From the NCBI GenBank assembly GCA_032629725.1, contig JAFEVB010000006.1:248001-312000 (forward strand): a stretch of 64,000 nucleotides of DNA, in the 5' to 3' direction. The translations under genes were made by a program, and so were the position numbers. Source of the DNA: Gremmenia infestans (lineage: Eukaryota > Ascomycota > Leotiomycetes > Helotiales > Hamatocanthoscyphaceae). Positions 1-11,309 of this stretch are shown here, in pieces. The stretch's first letter is position 1. Each line of letters begins with the position of its first letter. The notes beneath the pieces were generated by a model that was not told the origin of the DNA, ran no database searches, and saw only the letters and a list, made by a program, of their open reading frames with translations.

Positions 1-327
1 GGTAGAACAGGTCCAAAAAAAAGCCCTAATCCGATTCTAACTAAAGAGAGATTCTGCAAGATACCTGCTATAGTCCGTATAGTATACTTGCGGCTTAACC
101 AATGCAGAGACGTTTATCGCTAGCTAAAATGCGTCTGCAAAAAGGGATAGTTGCAACTAAAAACCCTGTAACGACTTTTAACTGGCTTACGGGCCATGCC
201 AAGGCGCTAAGTGGGTAGTGTTTTTCAGGACCACCTCGGCCCAAATTCCAATACAATATAGATAGCTAGAAGCCCAAGCTAGGAAAAAAAGGTTTCTTTA
301 ATACTAATAAAGACAAATCCTAAATTC
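1..327. other. Intergenic, left edge
   Basis: No coding region, RNA gene or repeat is recognised here. The sequence runs up to the ATG of the first gene and probably holds its promoter and 5' leader. Confidence 0.5.
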
Positions 328-1974
328 ATGTCCCATCAACCTCTCATTATGACCAAGAATGATTTATCTGGGGGGCCAGCGCCACCAGGGCCAACTTCTA
401 TTGAATCTCTCCACCAAAGCGCTGATATCCCACCGGACCAACAAACATCAGGTGTGTAGGACAGGCTTGAGCATTGAATGTTAGTTGCTGACTTGATAGT
501 TACTCCTACTTTAGAATCAACGGCTTCCACAAGTGTGACAGTGGATCCAGACGGAGCATCCAAACCAATGAAGGACACCCAAATTCCGAAAGTTAGGGCT
601 GAAGTTCCCAAATCAAGTAAGTTGGTCATCTTGCACTCTCAATAAGTCTAACACTGAGTTTTTATAGCCAGTCCTAAAGCCCCAGAGGTACGTGTACAAG
701 TACCAGCAGCAAGACCAAAGTCCACTCGTCCATTACCGTCCCAGACGCAAGGCCAAAGCCTACGGGCAAGACAAGGGGCACTTGTCAATGACTCTCATGG
801 TCCGGCTTCTGGCCGCTTGCGAGTTGCGACAGAAAACGTGGGTCCCCGAGCCAAGCATTCAGTTCTGTTACCGGATAAAAAACTTCCCCGTAAGTAGACA
901 CAGCTGTGGAAGAAACGATCCAAAATCTAACATTTTGACAGTTGACTCTGTATCACAACTGCCAGCCCCTATCCAACCTGGATATCGGCCGTACACGCAA
1001 AGCCCGTACCCACAGAACGCACCTAGACCGATGTCGAGAGGAGGATTTGCCCGACAGGTACAGAACGCATCCATGATGCCAGGGCTTTCAAAAACGAGTT
1101 ATAGATCCTATCTCGAAGGACAACACTACGAGGTTTCGACGGCTCAACATCCACCTCTACTCACCGCACCTGGAAGAGTAAGATCTGATCCGTATCAAAA
1201 TATGCCACCCGCATGTAAGCATATCTCCCTGAAGACTCCCCCAATACCATAAACTGATCATCAATTCCACAGGGAATAATGAGTCTGTACTGCACCCAGC
1301 ACCTCCGCCAGTCCAGCAAGTTCCAATGCCAATGCCTATGCACATGCATCCATCCTATTTCAGTAAGAACCCTTTTTGTTCCTTCCCTTCCCTTCCCTTC
1401 CCTTCCCTTCCCACCCCACCCTCCTCAGACACCCTCCTCAGACACCCACCTAAACACGCACCTAACACACCACCCAGCCCCCACTAGCGCCGTAATCCGC
1501 CTGGTAAAACGGCGTTCCCAAAGCGACGCCCGGCCAGAAACCCACTACTACGACTGCATCCCCATCTACTTCAACGACACGCCCGACTCGCTCGACGACC
1601 GCATCCGCGACATGTTCCTCAGCGGGTATGGGCGCTACGGGTTTACCTCGCGTGTCATGTGGCAGGATTTACCGGCGAATCATATACTTGAGCCGGCGAG
1701 TACGCTGGTGAGTGGCAGGGATATGATTACGCCGATTCTGAGGGCGATGGTGGCGAGGGGCATGAGGGATTATTTTAGGGTTGAGTTTTGGGATGTCGAT
1801 GTTGAGGGCGATGGGGATGTGGGTGCAGGAGTGGAGCAGGGGAAAAGGAAGAGGGCCAGGAGATGGAGTGATGATGGGGATGGTGGGGATGTGTATGGGG
1901 GAAATGGTGGGCGGGCTAATGATGGGAAAGAACGGGAAAGGGTGAAGAGCAAAAGGGTGTCGCGCCAAGGATGA
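328..1974 (+). CDS. Hypothetical proline-rich protein, six exons
   Basis: Not recognised as a known family. Spliced model: 328-451, 515-616, 668-889, 942-1214, 1273-1362, 1442-1974. All introns are GT..AG and the coding sum is 1344 nt (447 aa). The first two thirds is low-complexity and rich in Pro, Gln and Ser, with a short Met-Pro run (VPMPMPMHMHP), so it is probably disordered. The C-terminal part, from about residue 290, looks folded (YYDCIPIYFNDTPDSLDDRI, then many aromatic residues). It ends in a Gly/Asp-rich then Lys/Arg-rich tail that could be a nuclear targeting signal. A second in-frame ATG lies at 349. The plus-strand reading frame from 692 and the minus-strand frame at 336-629 are shadows of this gene. 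A nuclear or regulatory role is only a guess. Confidence 0.65.
1381..1412. repeat. CCTTC microsatellite inside an intron
   Basis: About six perfect tandem CCTTC units lie in intron 5 of the first gene, between the donor at 1363 and the acceptor ending at 1441. The run forms the pyrimidine-rich tract before two competing CTCAG acceptors 13 nt apart. Only the second acceptor keeps the reading frame. Confidence 0.9.
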
Positions 1975-2197
1975 GGGTTCGTGATGGGAATAACAGATTG
2001 TGTTTGTTGAGAGTAAGCCACACGGAGACATATGGGTTCTCACTAGAGAAGGGATAGATGTAGGTTGGACTCTTGCAATACCATTTACATGCTAAATTAA
2101 CACAGATCAAGAATAATGTTAAGTTGTCAACCAAAATCCAGAACTCCTATACATGATTCTCAACCTAACTTACAAGACAACTCTTCAGGTCACTTAT

Positions 2198-3248
2198 TTA
2201 CAACTTAGCATCAGTCCATCTCCCAATATCCCTATCAACCATAACCCAAATACCATCAGCCTCCGCAAGTATATTCCCCTCACCATCCTCAAAACTCCCC
2301 TTAACACTCAACTTCCTACCTTTCTTTTCCACCACTCTCCCCCTAACCACCACAACACTAGGTGTATAAAGCGGTTTCTTAAACCTAACCGTTAAGGCAG
2401 CCGTTAAAGCTCCATATTCTACAAGTACGTTACGTAGATACCAATTAGCCACATCTGTCAAATATCTCTCTCTCAAAAAGAAGAAGAAAAGAAAAAAGGG
2501 AAAGAGAAGGGCGAAGGATAGAAGGTACGTAATCAAAACATAAGAGAGAGAAACACAGAAAGGAGTTGAAAAAACCAAACATAAGACTTACTAGCCTGAG
2601 CATTCGCCGCAGTCCCCATAACCTCATCCAAAACCACGCCAAAAAACCCGCCATGTACCGTCTTCGCATACCCATTTACGCCCTCCCTGAGATCAACCAG
2701 GGCTCCGAATTCCAGGAACGGATTCTCCTTGTCTTCACCCCTAGCTTTCATCTCTTCCTTCATCGCTGCCTCTTTCTCCTCTCTACTCATACTAGACTGG
2801 CCATTACCATTACCGTTAGTATTATTAGTGGTATCGGGCTTGATATAACGTAGAAAGGTAACGCATGCTGTCACCGTGCGCGACGTGTTGAGCGTCTCGC
2901 GCACGAGAGAGGATTCGGTCGAGGCGATGGGCGTGCGGTCTGGGATGGCGGTGTGGAGGATGCTGCGGTGGGTGAGGAGGGCGTGGCACCACTAGATGGG
3001 GAGTTGGTTAGCTGTCTCCTATTCGTTTGATTAAGCTGGTTGGGCTTGGGAATAGAGGGATTGACAGAGAGCTTGTTTATATTTCTAATTTAGGAGAGTT
3101 ATGGGAGGTTTAAGATGGGATGGGATTGAAGAACAGAGTAGAATGAAGGACTGGCTATTCCTACGGGGATGGAGTGGAAGTGTGCGAGGGGGTCGGGGAT
3201 GGGTTGGTTGTGGGTTTTGGGCGAGGGGGGTGGTTGGGAGGCTGGCAT
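2198..3248 (-). CDS. HotDog-fold thioesterase family protein (4HBT)
   Basis: Predicted acyl-CoA thioesterase of the PaaI/4HBT superfamily. Exons on the minus strand are 3248-3165, 2991-2592 and 2454-2198, giving 246 aa with a coding sum of 741 nt. The start is the ATG at 3248, which gives a Pro-rich N-terminus followed by FHSIPWCHALL, a segment usual before the HotDog domain in fungal members. The HotDog signature TVHGGFFGVVLDEVMG sits in exon 2, with the His-Gly-Gly and the Asp-Glu of the helix used in catalysis. The strand VRFKKPLYTPSVVVVRGRV follows in exon 3. A low-complexity insertion (Asn/Gly, then Lys/Glu) lies before the HotDog helix. The substrate cannot be read from the sequence. 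No organelle signal is evident. Confidence 0.85.
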
Positions 3249-4130
3249 TGTTGGGGGTGGGATAAGAGCGGTTAATGAATAGATATCAGAGTTGAATGGT
3301 TTGTGTATGTAATAAGAGATAATATGTTTGTGGGGATGTTGATTGTTTGATTGTTTAATTAAAGCTACAGTAAGCTGATAAATCTTTGGAATCTGGGGAA
3401 AAGAGCTATTATGTTGGGGTAGACATGTGTGTAAGGGTAAGGTAAGTAAGTAACTAGGTAGATAGATAGATAGATCTCTTTAGACAAAGTTACTTCCGGC
3501 CTAACGAGTCCAGACAACAGATAAGCTACCCAAGTAGTGAAGATAGATAGATACCTAGGTAGTGAAAGTGAAGCAAACACTAAGGTAGGTCGGAACATAG
3601 TCCGTCCGCATCGTCATCCAACTTTCGCATGTTTGTCTTTCCGGTGCATACTCCGTAAGGTAGAAAACGCCATGGCATGGTGGAGCCAGCCTAAGCGCAC
3701 TAGTAGGGACGGACGGCTTGCATGCATGCTACTAAGTTGTCTCCTTCTGCCTATCCGTAGTGTATTGACTATCTCCACCCTAGTCTACCGAGCCGCGTAC
3801 TAGCTTCAGCCTCAGACGTCTAGTAGCCATTTCGTTATCTTATGTGGGTCTGATCTGCGGCTTGACTATTGGTATGTACAGTATGAAGATGGAACCATGA
3901 AAATTGATGTCATAGGTGGGAGGAAAGGTGATGTTTCAATAGGTAGGTAGACCAAGGGAAAATAGAGTTGAAAGTAAGCAAAAGCAAGTAAAGCGAGAAA
4001 AATCCCGAGGATATGATTCTAATTACATTTTCATCTTGCGTTCTACTTTAATTGATAGAAATGTAGAACTATATTAAACAATAGAGATTATCTATATAAT
4101 TCCACGACTTTTGAAATAACATTGGTCGAT
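3249..4130. other. Intergenic with GATA microsatellites
   Basis: No gene seen. A GATA run is at 3461-3475 and a shorter one near 3541-3553. The two flank about 65 bp and each abuts a CTAGGTAG-type motif in opposite orientation, so the segment could fold as an imperfect stem. Confidence 0.6.
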
Positions 4131-5171
4131 TTAAGCAAGCTTGATAGCCCCCGCTGGTTGTTCAACGAGCAGCACTGGTCCGGCAACTACGGTGTCCATA
4201 GCTGGAGCACCTGGCGCATCCGCAATAACCCCCACAATAAGACCCTTGTTCAGATCAAAATCTGGAATCATGGTTGTGTTTGTCGTCGTGTTGAATGGCA
4301 TTGAGACGTTTAGAAGTTCGTGGTAGAACACAGCATAGTAGGCCTGTCCTGTCTTCCACACTGGAGGCGCAGTGGTGAAGACAAATTGGATCTCCGTTCC
4401 AGATGTGAGAGAAGAATTTGTCTTGGGGTTGTACGTGAATTGCGGGAGATGTTGGTTGGGATATGGGTACTCGGGGTTGGCTTGTGGGCAGCTGCCAGGG
4501 ATGATGAATTGATTTGTAGAATCCAAGATCTGGTTTGCATATGGGAATGAAGTATCAGTTGGACCAGCAAACGGATTGACGTTCCAGATATCTATCAAAG
4601 CCCAAGTGTTGTGCCGACTTTCAGTCTCGGCTACGGCTGTGAGCGCGCCTCGAGTTGCAGCAGTGTTGGCTTGCTGGACGAGACCGGTCAAGAAGGCCAT
4701 GGATGCGATTTCAAGAAGGGTGAGAGTGACGATGAAAGACTCCGCAGTCGTCACCCCAAAAGCATATTTGCAAGGCCCAGGTTTGATGGAATTGCTAGAA
4801 ATTTGACTTTGGAAGATTGCTAAATGACCAGCCTCGTTGTCACGAATCTCTTGGATACGATCGTACGTCGTGTTGGGTAGCCCGAGTGCGGTAAAGGAGG
4901 ACGAGTTGAACTTCTCTACACCCTGTTGATAAAAGCTGAAGATTGCCCATTCTGCAGCAAGCAGGTTCTGGTAGAGGAGGTCGTCAGGGGCAGCAGTGCC
5001 GTTTGTAGTGGGGAGGATCGGGGCGGTCAAATTGCCAGGATATGGAACACCCTTTCCACGAAAATTGCTGTAGTAATCGCTCAAGCCAGGAACAGGATGC
5101 TGAACAGTAGGAGCGGCAGTTACCAGAGAGGCAACAGCTAATGCTGCGAGGGTGGTTCGAATAGAAGGCAT
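4131..5171 (-). CDS. rds1: Rds1/LsdA-type secreted ferritin-like protein
   Basis: Single-exon gene of 346 aa. The start at 5171 (MPSIRTTLAALAVASLVTAA) gives a clean signal peptide cut near Ala-Ala-Pro; an upstream in-frame ATG at 5246 would bury it. The body is the ferritin-like region of the stress-response protein Rds1 and the Aspergillus sexual-development protein LsdA. Helices carry Glu and His residues in ferritin-like spacing: AAEWAIFSFYQQGVEKF, IRDNEAGHLAIF and AVAETESRHNTWALIDI. Several Asn-x-Ser/Thr sites fit secretion. Family members are induced by starvation or during sexual development, and their enzymatic activity is not established. No intron is needed. Confidence 0.88.
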   Translation of the reverse strand: MPSIRTTLAALAVASLVTAAPTVQHPVPGLSDYYSNFRGKGVPYPGNLTAPILPTTNGTAAPDDLLYQNLLAAEWAIFSFYQQGVEKFNSSSFTALGLPNTTYDRIQEIRDNEAGHLAIFQSQISSNSIKPGPCKYAFGVTTAESFIVTLTLLEIASMAFLTGLVQQANTAATRGALTAVAETESRHNTWALIDIWNVNPFAGPTDTSFPYANQILDSTNQFIIPGSCPQANPEYPYPNQHLPQFTYNPKTNSSLTSGTEIQFVFTTAPPVWKTGQAYYAVFYHELLNVSMPFNTTTNTTMIPDFDLNKGLIVGVIADAPGAPAMDTVVAGPVLLVEQPAGAIKLA

Positions 5172-6619
5172 GATTGTTGATTGTGTGATGGAGAGGTCTT
5201 GGATTGTGAAAGAGATAAAGCTTGAGGGTGAATATAGAAGCATCAATCGGAAGGAAAAGAAAGATATATCAAGGTAAAACTACCTAGCAGTTGACGTAGG
5301 GCAAACCATGACATGTGTAGAGGTAAAGGCAGTGTTTTTGCGAGCTTTAGTAAACTAAAAGTGACTAATTGAAGCCACCCCAGGTTTCTGGCTGTCGATC
5401 CATGGTGGATGATGGGATTCCGAGATCCTTGGTCAACAAGAGGCTCAACTACCAGGTACTTTCAAGCTGAACATGCAGCATCTCCGAATTCCATAACGAG
5501 TAATGGAAGAAGTAAGGATGAGAATTATAAGTTGATCTCCACTTAGCTTAGAATGTAGCTTACTTGAATATCTTTCAGATACTAGGGGGGAACCAGGATT
5601 CAGGATTAGGAAAGACTACGCCGTGCCGTCACTACGGGATGGGCGCGTCTGGGAAAGTTGTGGAGGTTCAGCCGGAAAGAATTCAGCCAAATATAAGGCT
5701 AGCTCAAAGTGCTAAAGAGAAATGGCCTAAAATAGCATGTCAAGGAAAGCAAACTAAGCAGTCGTCGAATCATCCCTTTTCAGCTAGAGGCCGAATATAA
5801 TCGCAGCTGAAAGCTTGAACCAGGCAATATCTGGTTTAGCGACGCATGATCGGCATTGCAGCAATGAAGATCTCCAGCCGGGGCATGTGCCGTGCCGTGA
5901 TCTTTGCCAGGTCAGCACTCTAGCTGCTTTGGGCCCCGTATAGTAATAAAAGACATCATCGAGCAGCTTGCTAAAAATCAAGTCGACGCCTTAGGGATCG
6001 GCACTGTGAGGAACCGGAATCGCTAGCAGCCGGAGCTGGGTCTATAGAGCCGCGCGCTGGTGGTTGGAAAAAGTGGGAATGAATTAAGTCTTTTTCACCA
6101 TCTACTAGGCGAGTAACAGCCAGCACAGCAGCATTAAGTTTGAATTATGCAAACAATACTAGCGGAAGTAATTAAAAGAGATATCTCAGATCATTTAAAC
6201 AATTGATGATTATCATTGATTTTGAGACTAGTCTAAAAGCGCATATAACTTAGCTCATCAGTCCCATTTTTTAGGTCCACCACAAGTACTTGTAAGAAGC
6301 TCCATTTATATTACGCATAATTATGCTTCATGTCCAGTATAGGACTTTCTTTGGCTCCTGACGGTCCCAATGCACGATTCGCACCGTCTCAATAAGGCTG
6401 CTTCTGCAGAGATCTTCAGTGCTCTAAGATTGAGAGAAGTGTCGAAAGAAATGCCGCAAGAATTGGACTTTGCATCATTTGCACTCTGTTCAACATCAAA
6501 ATAACCATTGAGAGTTATATATATTCCCAACTGTTCCTTCTCGTTGAATATCGACACTCCAAACTAAATACTTCAATACTATCTACAACTTTTGCTCCAT
6601 CATCACAACCAAAGCCATC
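5172..6619. other. Intergenic
   Basis: Divergent spacer between the Rds1 gene and the secreted repeat protein. No open frame in it resembles a protein, and no RNA gene was seen. The last 120 bases hold the promoter of the next gene. Confidence 0.6.
6516..6522 (+). promoter_or_regulatory. Candidate TATA box of the repeat-protein gene
   Basis: TATATAT about 98 nt before the ATG at 6620. It is followed by a pyrimidine-rich leader with CAATAC and CATCACAACC, a common layout for strongly expressed fungal genes. Confidence 0.5.
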
Positions 6620-7258
6620 ATGCAATTCACAAGTTTCATCACGCTGGCTCTCCTATCCCAATACATCTCCGCACAAAAACCACGAGTCGATCAACGAGCC
6701 CCTCAGAATTGGCGTTCCGTAGTCGCAGGTGCCGAAAGCCTCGCCGCAACAGCTGGTGAAGGATATGGAAGCTACGCTGCCTCCGTAGTAGCCAGCGCTG
6801 AGGGAGTTGCAGCAACAGCCGGAGATGTTAGAATTCGCGAACCACAAGACTATCAATCTGTCGTCTCCTCAGCCGAGTCACTCGCCGCCACAGCTGGTGA
6901 TGGAGCCCAGAGCTATGCGTCTTCCGTGGTAGCCAGCGCCCAAGGTGTCGCCGCTACAGCCGCAGACGCCTACACGACAGGCGTCAGCTCCGTCGTCGCT
7001 TCCGCCGAGAGCCTCGCTGCGACAGCAGGCAACTCGGCAAAATCAGAGGCATCGGGTGTTGTATCGAGTGCCGACACGGTTGCGAGTACAGCCGGGGCTG
7101 AGGGAACGAAGGAGGCGACTGCGGCGGTTTCGAGTGCGACGAGTGCTGCTTCTGAAGCTGTAGCCTCCGCTACTGGGAAATCTGGGAGTGATGGGAAAAT
7201 TGTCCCTGGATTGGGTGTTGTTGCTGGAGCATTTCTGGCATTTTTGGGTTTACTGTGA
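6620..7258 (+). CDS. Secreted Ala/Ser repeat protein, probable GPI-anchored wall protein
   Basis: Single exon, 212 aa. An N-terminal signal peptide (MQFTSFITLALLSQYISAQ) is followed by about six imperfect copies of an 18-25 residue unit whose core reads SVVASAESLAATAG. Variants include SVVAGAESLAATAG, SVVASAEGVAATAG and SVVSSAESLAATAG. The C-terminus is a hydrophobic tail (VVAGAFLAFLGLL) after a Ser/Gly/Lys spacer, as in GPI attachment signals. There are no cysteines in the repeat part. The units look amphipathic, with Ala faces, so helical or coiled packing is possible. No known family is recognised; cell-wall or surface exposure is inferred from the two end signals. Confidence 0.8.
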   Translation: MQFTSFITLALLSQYISAQKPRVDQRAPQNWRSVVAGAESLAATAGEGYGSYAASVVASAEGVAATAGDVRIREPQDYQSVVSSAESLAATAGDGAQSYASSVVASAQGVAATAADAYTTGVSSVVASAESLAATAGNSAKSEASGVVSSADTVASTAGAEGTKEATAAVSSATSAASEAVASATGKSGSDGKIVPGLGVVAGAFLAFLGLL

Positions 7259-9470
7259 TCGTTCGCAGTGTGAATCAGGTGAATCAATAGACATTATGTA
7301 CATAGCTCTGAGAATCCGAGTCTAAATGTTAGGTAATGTCATTGAGCGCCCTTTACGAATTCATATTGAGTGTTCACTTACTATAATTCTTTTGAATTCT
7401 TCATTCATCCGGCACCACAATACTGGCTCGGATTAGGCACGTGACGCCACAATTCCCAAATAGGTAGGCGCAGAACAGTTTGTTGCACATCGCAGGCTGA
7501 GCTGTTTAGAAGTTCAAACTGGATAAGGAGGGGCGGCCCACAAACGCTTCTGAGTTTGTGTGAAAGACAGCCATCACGCGAACTCCCCTCCCACTCAATC
7601 GCGCACGTATACTCCCAAACGCGACACAGGACCAAGTAGAACTGCGAAGTGTAGATGGATTTGGAAATAAGAATAATCAGAAAGCGGCTGAAAAGCTTCA
7701 TGAGTATAAATCGCATTCGTTTGCGTTCATACTCCTGTTTTGATATTCCAATACATAATTCCCGGGTATCTATGCGGTCTGTAATTCGAACCAGAGATAT
7801 CAGCCACACAACCAGAGATATTGAATGCTCTGATTAACAATAGAGACGTATTGATATTGGAATACGTGACCCAACATTCCGCTATAAAGACACCTTGAGG
7901 AGAGCAGGGTACGTGCTTTTCGAAACTCGTTGTGCTCACTCATTGACGAGGTTTTCGTAGCAGTGAGAAATGTCCTAAGAAACATGCTAATTCAATCAAG
8001 GAAATTGCGAGTAAAGATAGAACCGTAGTGAACGTTCGTCGACGATATTCAGAATTTATATCACCGTCGATGAGATATCTATGCCACCTAGACACCAAGA
8101 ACATATCAAGGCGGAGGGTCTTCATCGTGCCGCAAAGACAAGCTCAAAAGGGAAGCCCATTTAACAGAGATGTTTTATCTATCGAAAGATATCTGCAGTG
8201 ACACTCTGTATGAAATTGTCAAATGCGTTTCAATCAGCTTTGCACTTGTCAAATATTTTCCAAGCCTCCTCGCTATCGCAACCGCCTGGCAATATCATAA
8301 ATTCAATATGAAAATATCGCATATACGTCAAATAAAAATATTGCCAGACGTAAAAATAAGCTGTACTTCAGGAGCATATGTACTGTATCTTCGTTGCCAA
8401 TAATATAGGTGTGATGTTTGTTGATGCTGCAGTTTGCTGGTTGGTGGTTTATGGTTTGCTATTTCACCAGAGGGGAAAATGCGCTTCCCGAAATTGGCCC
8501 GACCGGCCTCGGCAAATTTCGAACTGTGATTGCACTTCCTTTCAGAAGCCTTTCAGTACCAACACGCCTCAGATAAAGGAGTCAACAAGACGTACAAGTA
8601 TTTTAAAAACGTCCAGAATTTTTCAATATTGATCTGTTTCGAAATGATACAACCAAGGCCGTGAGTAAGCATGGGCTGCTGGCTAGCTTTTCATCGAAAA
8701 GTACTGTACTCTACGACAAAGCCACAAGGGAGCACGAGGGAGCAACAGAATCCCAAGAAAGAAAAGGAGCGTGGGTCAAAGTATTCAATGTACTTTCTAG
8801 AGCATATTTGACAAGAAATTCACCAAGCATGAAGTTCCAATTTGACAACCTCAAGCTCTCGTCGAGTGACGATTTTAATCTAGATGAGAATTTCTATCGA
8901 TTGATTCTTGAGCTGTTTGTTCTCTTGGGATGGTTGTCATCAGCTGACTTCATAGACTAGCTTGCCCTAAGATCTAAAAGCCGTCGCGTTGATGGATGGA
9001 AGATACTTTTATCGATGCGGAGCGTGTAGCTTCTTGCCATCCAGGTCGTCCTCCTTTGCGTGGAGATGTTTTATATTTAGATACACACTTCACTTTAATT
9101 ATCGCCACGAAGCTTTTGTCACGTCTCGGTACCATGTTCTGCTCCACAAGAATAACGGAGGGTCTCTTGCCGTAGACGCCACATACCGCTCACTTTGCAT
9201 TATTAGAGTTAGGTGTCACAATGAGACTGGATGAATTCTAAACACATTATCAAAGGAAATGGGAGGTTTCTGATTGGACTCTCTCTCCCATATCCATTTT
9301 GCCGCTTTTCTATATTGCCAAAACCCAATTTAGCCTCACCTTTAACACTGATTGTCAAACCACCACGCTGGCAACAAAAGTTTGTGCCCAAATTCTATTA
9401 CCACTTTCTTATCTTGGATGACCATGCAGGAATTTTGTCAAGAAACCTCTCTTGGGACATTCAATGAACT
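7259..9470. other. Long intergenic region
   Basis: About 2.2 kb without a convincing gene. Short open frames (for example 7405-7809 minus and 8661-8960 plus) have no recognisable domain, codon pattern or splice extension. No RNA gene or element was recognised. Confidence 0.5.
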
Positions 9471-10460
9471 ATGATGGGGCCATCGCTTAGGTCTTTAAAA
9501 GCGCTTTATCTGCTTCCGCTTATTGCAATTATCCTGCTCTGCTTGCGATGGTTCACCCCGCAACTTCCAAATCTGATACAGAAGAATACAGAACCCAAGT
9601 TGGCCTACGCGACCTTATTGCTACCAGACACAAGTTCCAACCCCTCCCGCAATACAGACATATACTTCCTCAGCACCCGCATCCTCAATTACCAACTCCT
9701 CCACGACAAACGCACACGTACAACGCGCGCGATACCCTTTCTCGTCCTTGTCACGTCTGACATTCCTCCGTGGAAATGCGATCACTTGAAGCGGGAAGGC
9801 GCTACCATCGTGCGAGTGGAGAAACTTGATGTAGATTGGATTGAGCCAGGGCACGAGAGATGGCGGAACGTCATGATCAAGCTAAGGCTTTTCGAACTCC
9901 TGAATTACGATCGGATACTGTTCCTAGACGCAGACACGTTTCTTTTTAAACCTCTTGACGGCGTATTCGCAGATCCCGCTGCACAAACCCAACAGACTCT
10001 GCAACAGGCGAGCATTGAGCCTGACGAAGGCCCTCTTCCAGAATCGTATGTCTTCGGAACCAGCTCTGAAGTCACGACCGCAAGCCACTCATACCCGCCT
10101 GTGCCGATGGGGTATTTCAACGCCGGGTTCTTCGTCATGTCTCCGTCGCTCAAACTCTTCAGATACTACCTCTCACTGTTCAGTAACACCGGCCGCTTCG
10201 ATACCACGTATCCCGAGCAGAATCTGTTGAATTATGCTCACAGGGAGGATCGGAATATGCCTTGGGGCCGGCTCAATTATACCTGGAATATCAATTTGCC
10301 GCTTCCGCGGGATGTGGAAATGGGGGTTGCGAGTGTTCATGCGAAGTTGTGGACCAAGGGGAACGAGCTGCAGCCTATAGAGCAGGAATTGCACGATATT
10401 TGGCGGGTGAAGAGGGAGGAGATGGAGATATGGACGGGATTTGGGAGTGGTAGAATGTGA
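9471..10460 (+). CDS. GT8 family glycosyltransferase (glycogenin/galactinol synthase-like), type II membrane protein
   Basis: Single exon, 329 aa; a second ATG follows immediately at 9474. Residues about 11-28 form a signal anchor (LYLLPLIAIILLCLRWF), so the catalytic domain should face the Golgi lumen. The GT-A, GT8-type domain follows. It has RILFLDADTFLFKPLDG with the metal-binding DxD at residues 153-155, then GYFNAGFFVMSPS, YPEQNLLNYAHR and LNYTWN, and a late His-Ala-Lys-Leu-Trp that fits the third metal ligand region. Fungal members of this group transfer a hexose from a nucleotide sugar, but the acceptor is unknown. It is isolated between two long spacers. Confidence 0.88.
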   Translation: MMGPSLRSLKALYLLPLIAIILLCLRWFTPQLPNLIQKNTEPKLAYATLLLPDTSSNPSRNTDIYFLSTRILNYQLLHDKRTRTTRAIPFLVLVTSDIPPWKCDHLKREGATIVRVEKLDVDWIEPGHERWRNVMIKLRLFELLNYDRILFLDADTFLFKPLDGVFADPAAQTQQTLQQASIEPDEGPLPESYVFGTSSEVTTASHSYPPVPMGYFNAGFFVMSPSLKLFRYYLSLFSNTGRFDTTYPEQNLLNYAHREDRNMPWGRLNYTWNINLPLPRDVEMGVASVHAKLWTKGNELQPIEQELHDIWRVKREEMEIWTGFGSGRM

Positions 10461-11309
10461 ACAGAGCCGAATTGACTAATATAATCTGAGAGCGGTATCG
10501 AGGTGTAGAAAAGACTAGTTTGGTGAGTTTCTGTCATCTCTACACAATAGATGGAATTTATCCTTCCATTTCGTTGAACGTGACATGCTTTTTGGCTTTC
10601 GATTATACTCGGGAGTAGTGGTCTCACCAGTAGTCTTTCATGGAAGCAATACTAAGGTGTGAAATGGAAATGACCAGATATATGATAGCTGATATTGCCA
10701 AGCCAGTCTCCGGGGGAGCTAAGGGTGTATGCGGGGTAGTAGTGGAAGCTACCAGTCCATACTTCAACCTATGCTATATAATAAACCGCAGAATAGTGGA
10801 TAACTCCTAGCGCCCACAGCTATACTAGCAACTATACTTGGTGGTGTTCTAAGTGATGACGAAACGCCTCACCTATTTTTGGTGAGGGGTTGGTGTTGGG
10901 TTGGCCATCTCTCAAAACACCACCAAGTACTGACACGCCGAATTCGACCCCTGCAGAACAGAGTCGACATGCTTGTTATAAGAAATTCATATTAAGATCG
11001 TAACTTTTGAATGTCTTTGCCAAGAGGTAAGCTTCGGATGCTAAAGATTGAAAAGGTTTTAAAGCCCTCTTTGGCTATATGAGGAAGCAGCAGAGAAGAG
11101 TAAAATGTAGTATAACTTTTCCGCCGCATAGTCTCATATGCTAATAGTCTCAACTCAATGAACCCAAGGCCACGCCAGTCGGCCAACAGGAGGAAAAAGA
11201 AAATGACAGCACATCGGGAAATTCGTATCCTAAAAGCAGGTACTATTCAATTTTATATAGCAATATTTCTAAAGGCATCCAATGCCTTAGTGGGCAGTCC
11301 TTTCAATAG
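10461..11309. other. Intergenic, holds a small inverted-repeat element
   Basis: Spacer between the GT8 gene and the 3' end of the convergent GluRS gene. The only structured part is the MITE-like element at 10835-10929. Confidence 0.6.
10835..10929. mobile_element. MITE-like element with terminal inverted repeats and inner hairpin
   Basis: The left end CTTGGTGGTGTT (10837-10848) is the exact reverse complement of the right end AACACCACCAAG (10916-10927). Both are flanked by TA, as for Tc1/mariner insertions. Between them CCTCACC (10867-10873) pairs with GGTGAGG (10881-10887) around a 7-nt loop. With no coding capacity and a length of 95 bp, a non-autonomous DNA element is the simplest reading. 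A structured regulatory RNA is the alternative. Confidence 0.5.

Noticed and set aside
336..629. Minus-strand 97-codon frame
   Set aside because: It lies opposite exons 1-2 of the six-exon plus-strand gene, which has coherent splice sites and phase.
692..1252. Plus-strand 186-codon frame as a gene of its own
   Set aside because: It begins at a GTG, reads the wrong frame before 942, and crosses clear GTAAGT introns. The spliced model explains it better.
7405..7809. 134-codon minus-strand frame
   Set aside because: No recognisable domain, irregular composition and no upstream signals; treated as chance.
8661..8960. 99-codon plus-strand frame
   Set aside because: No domain, signal or splice extension, and it lies in a long spacer with ordinary random-length frames.
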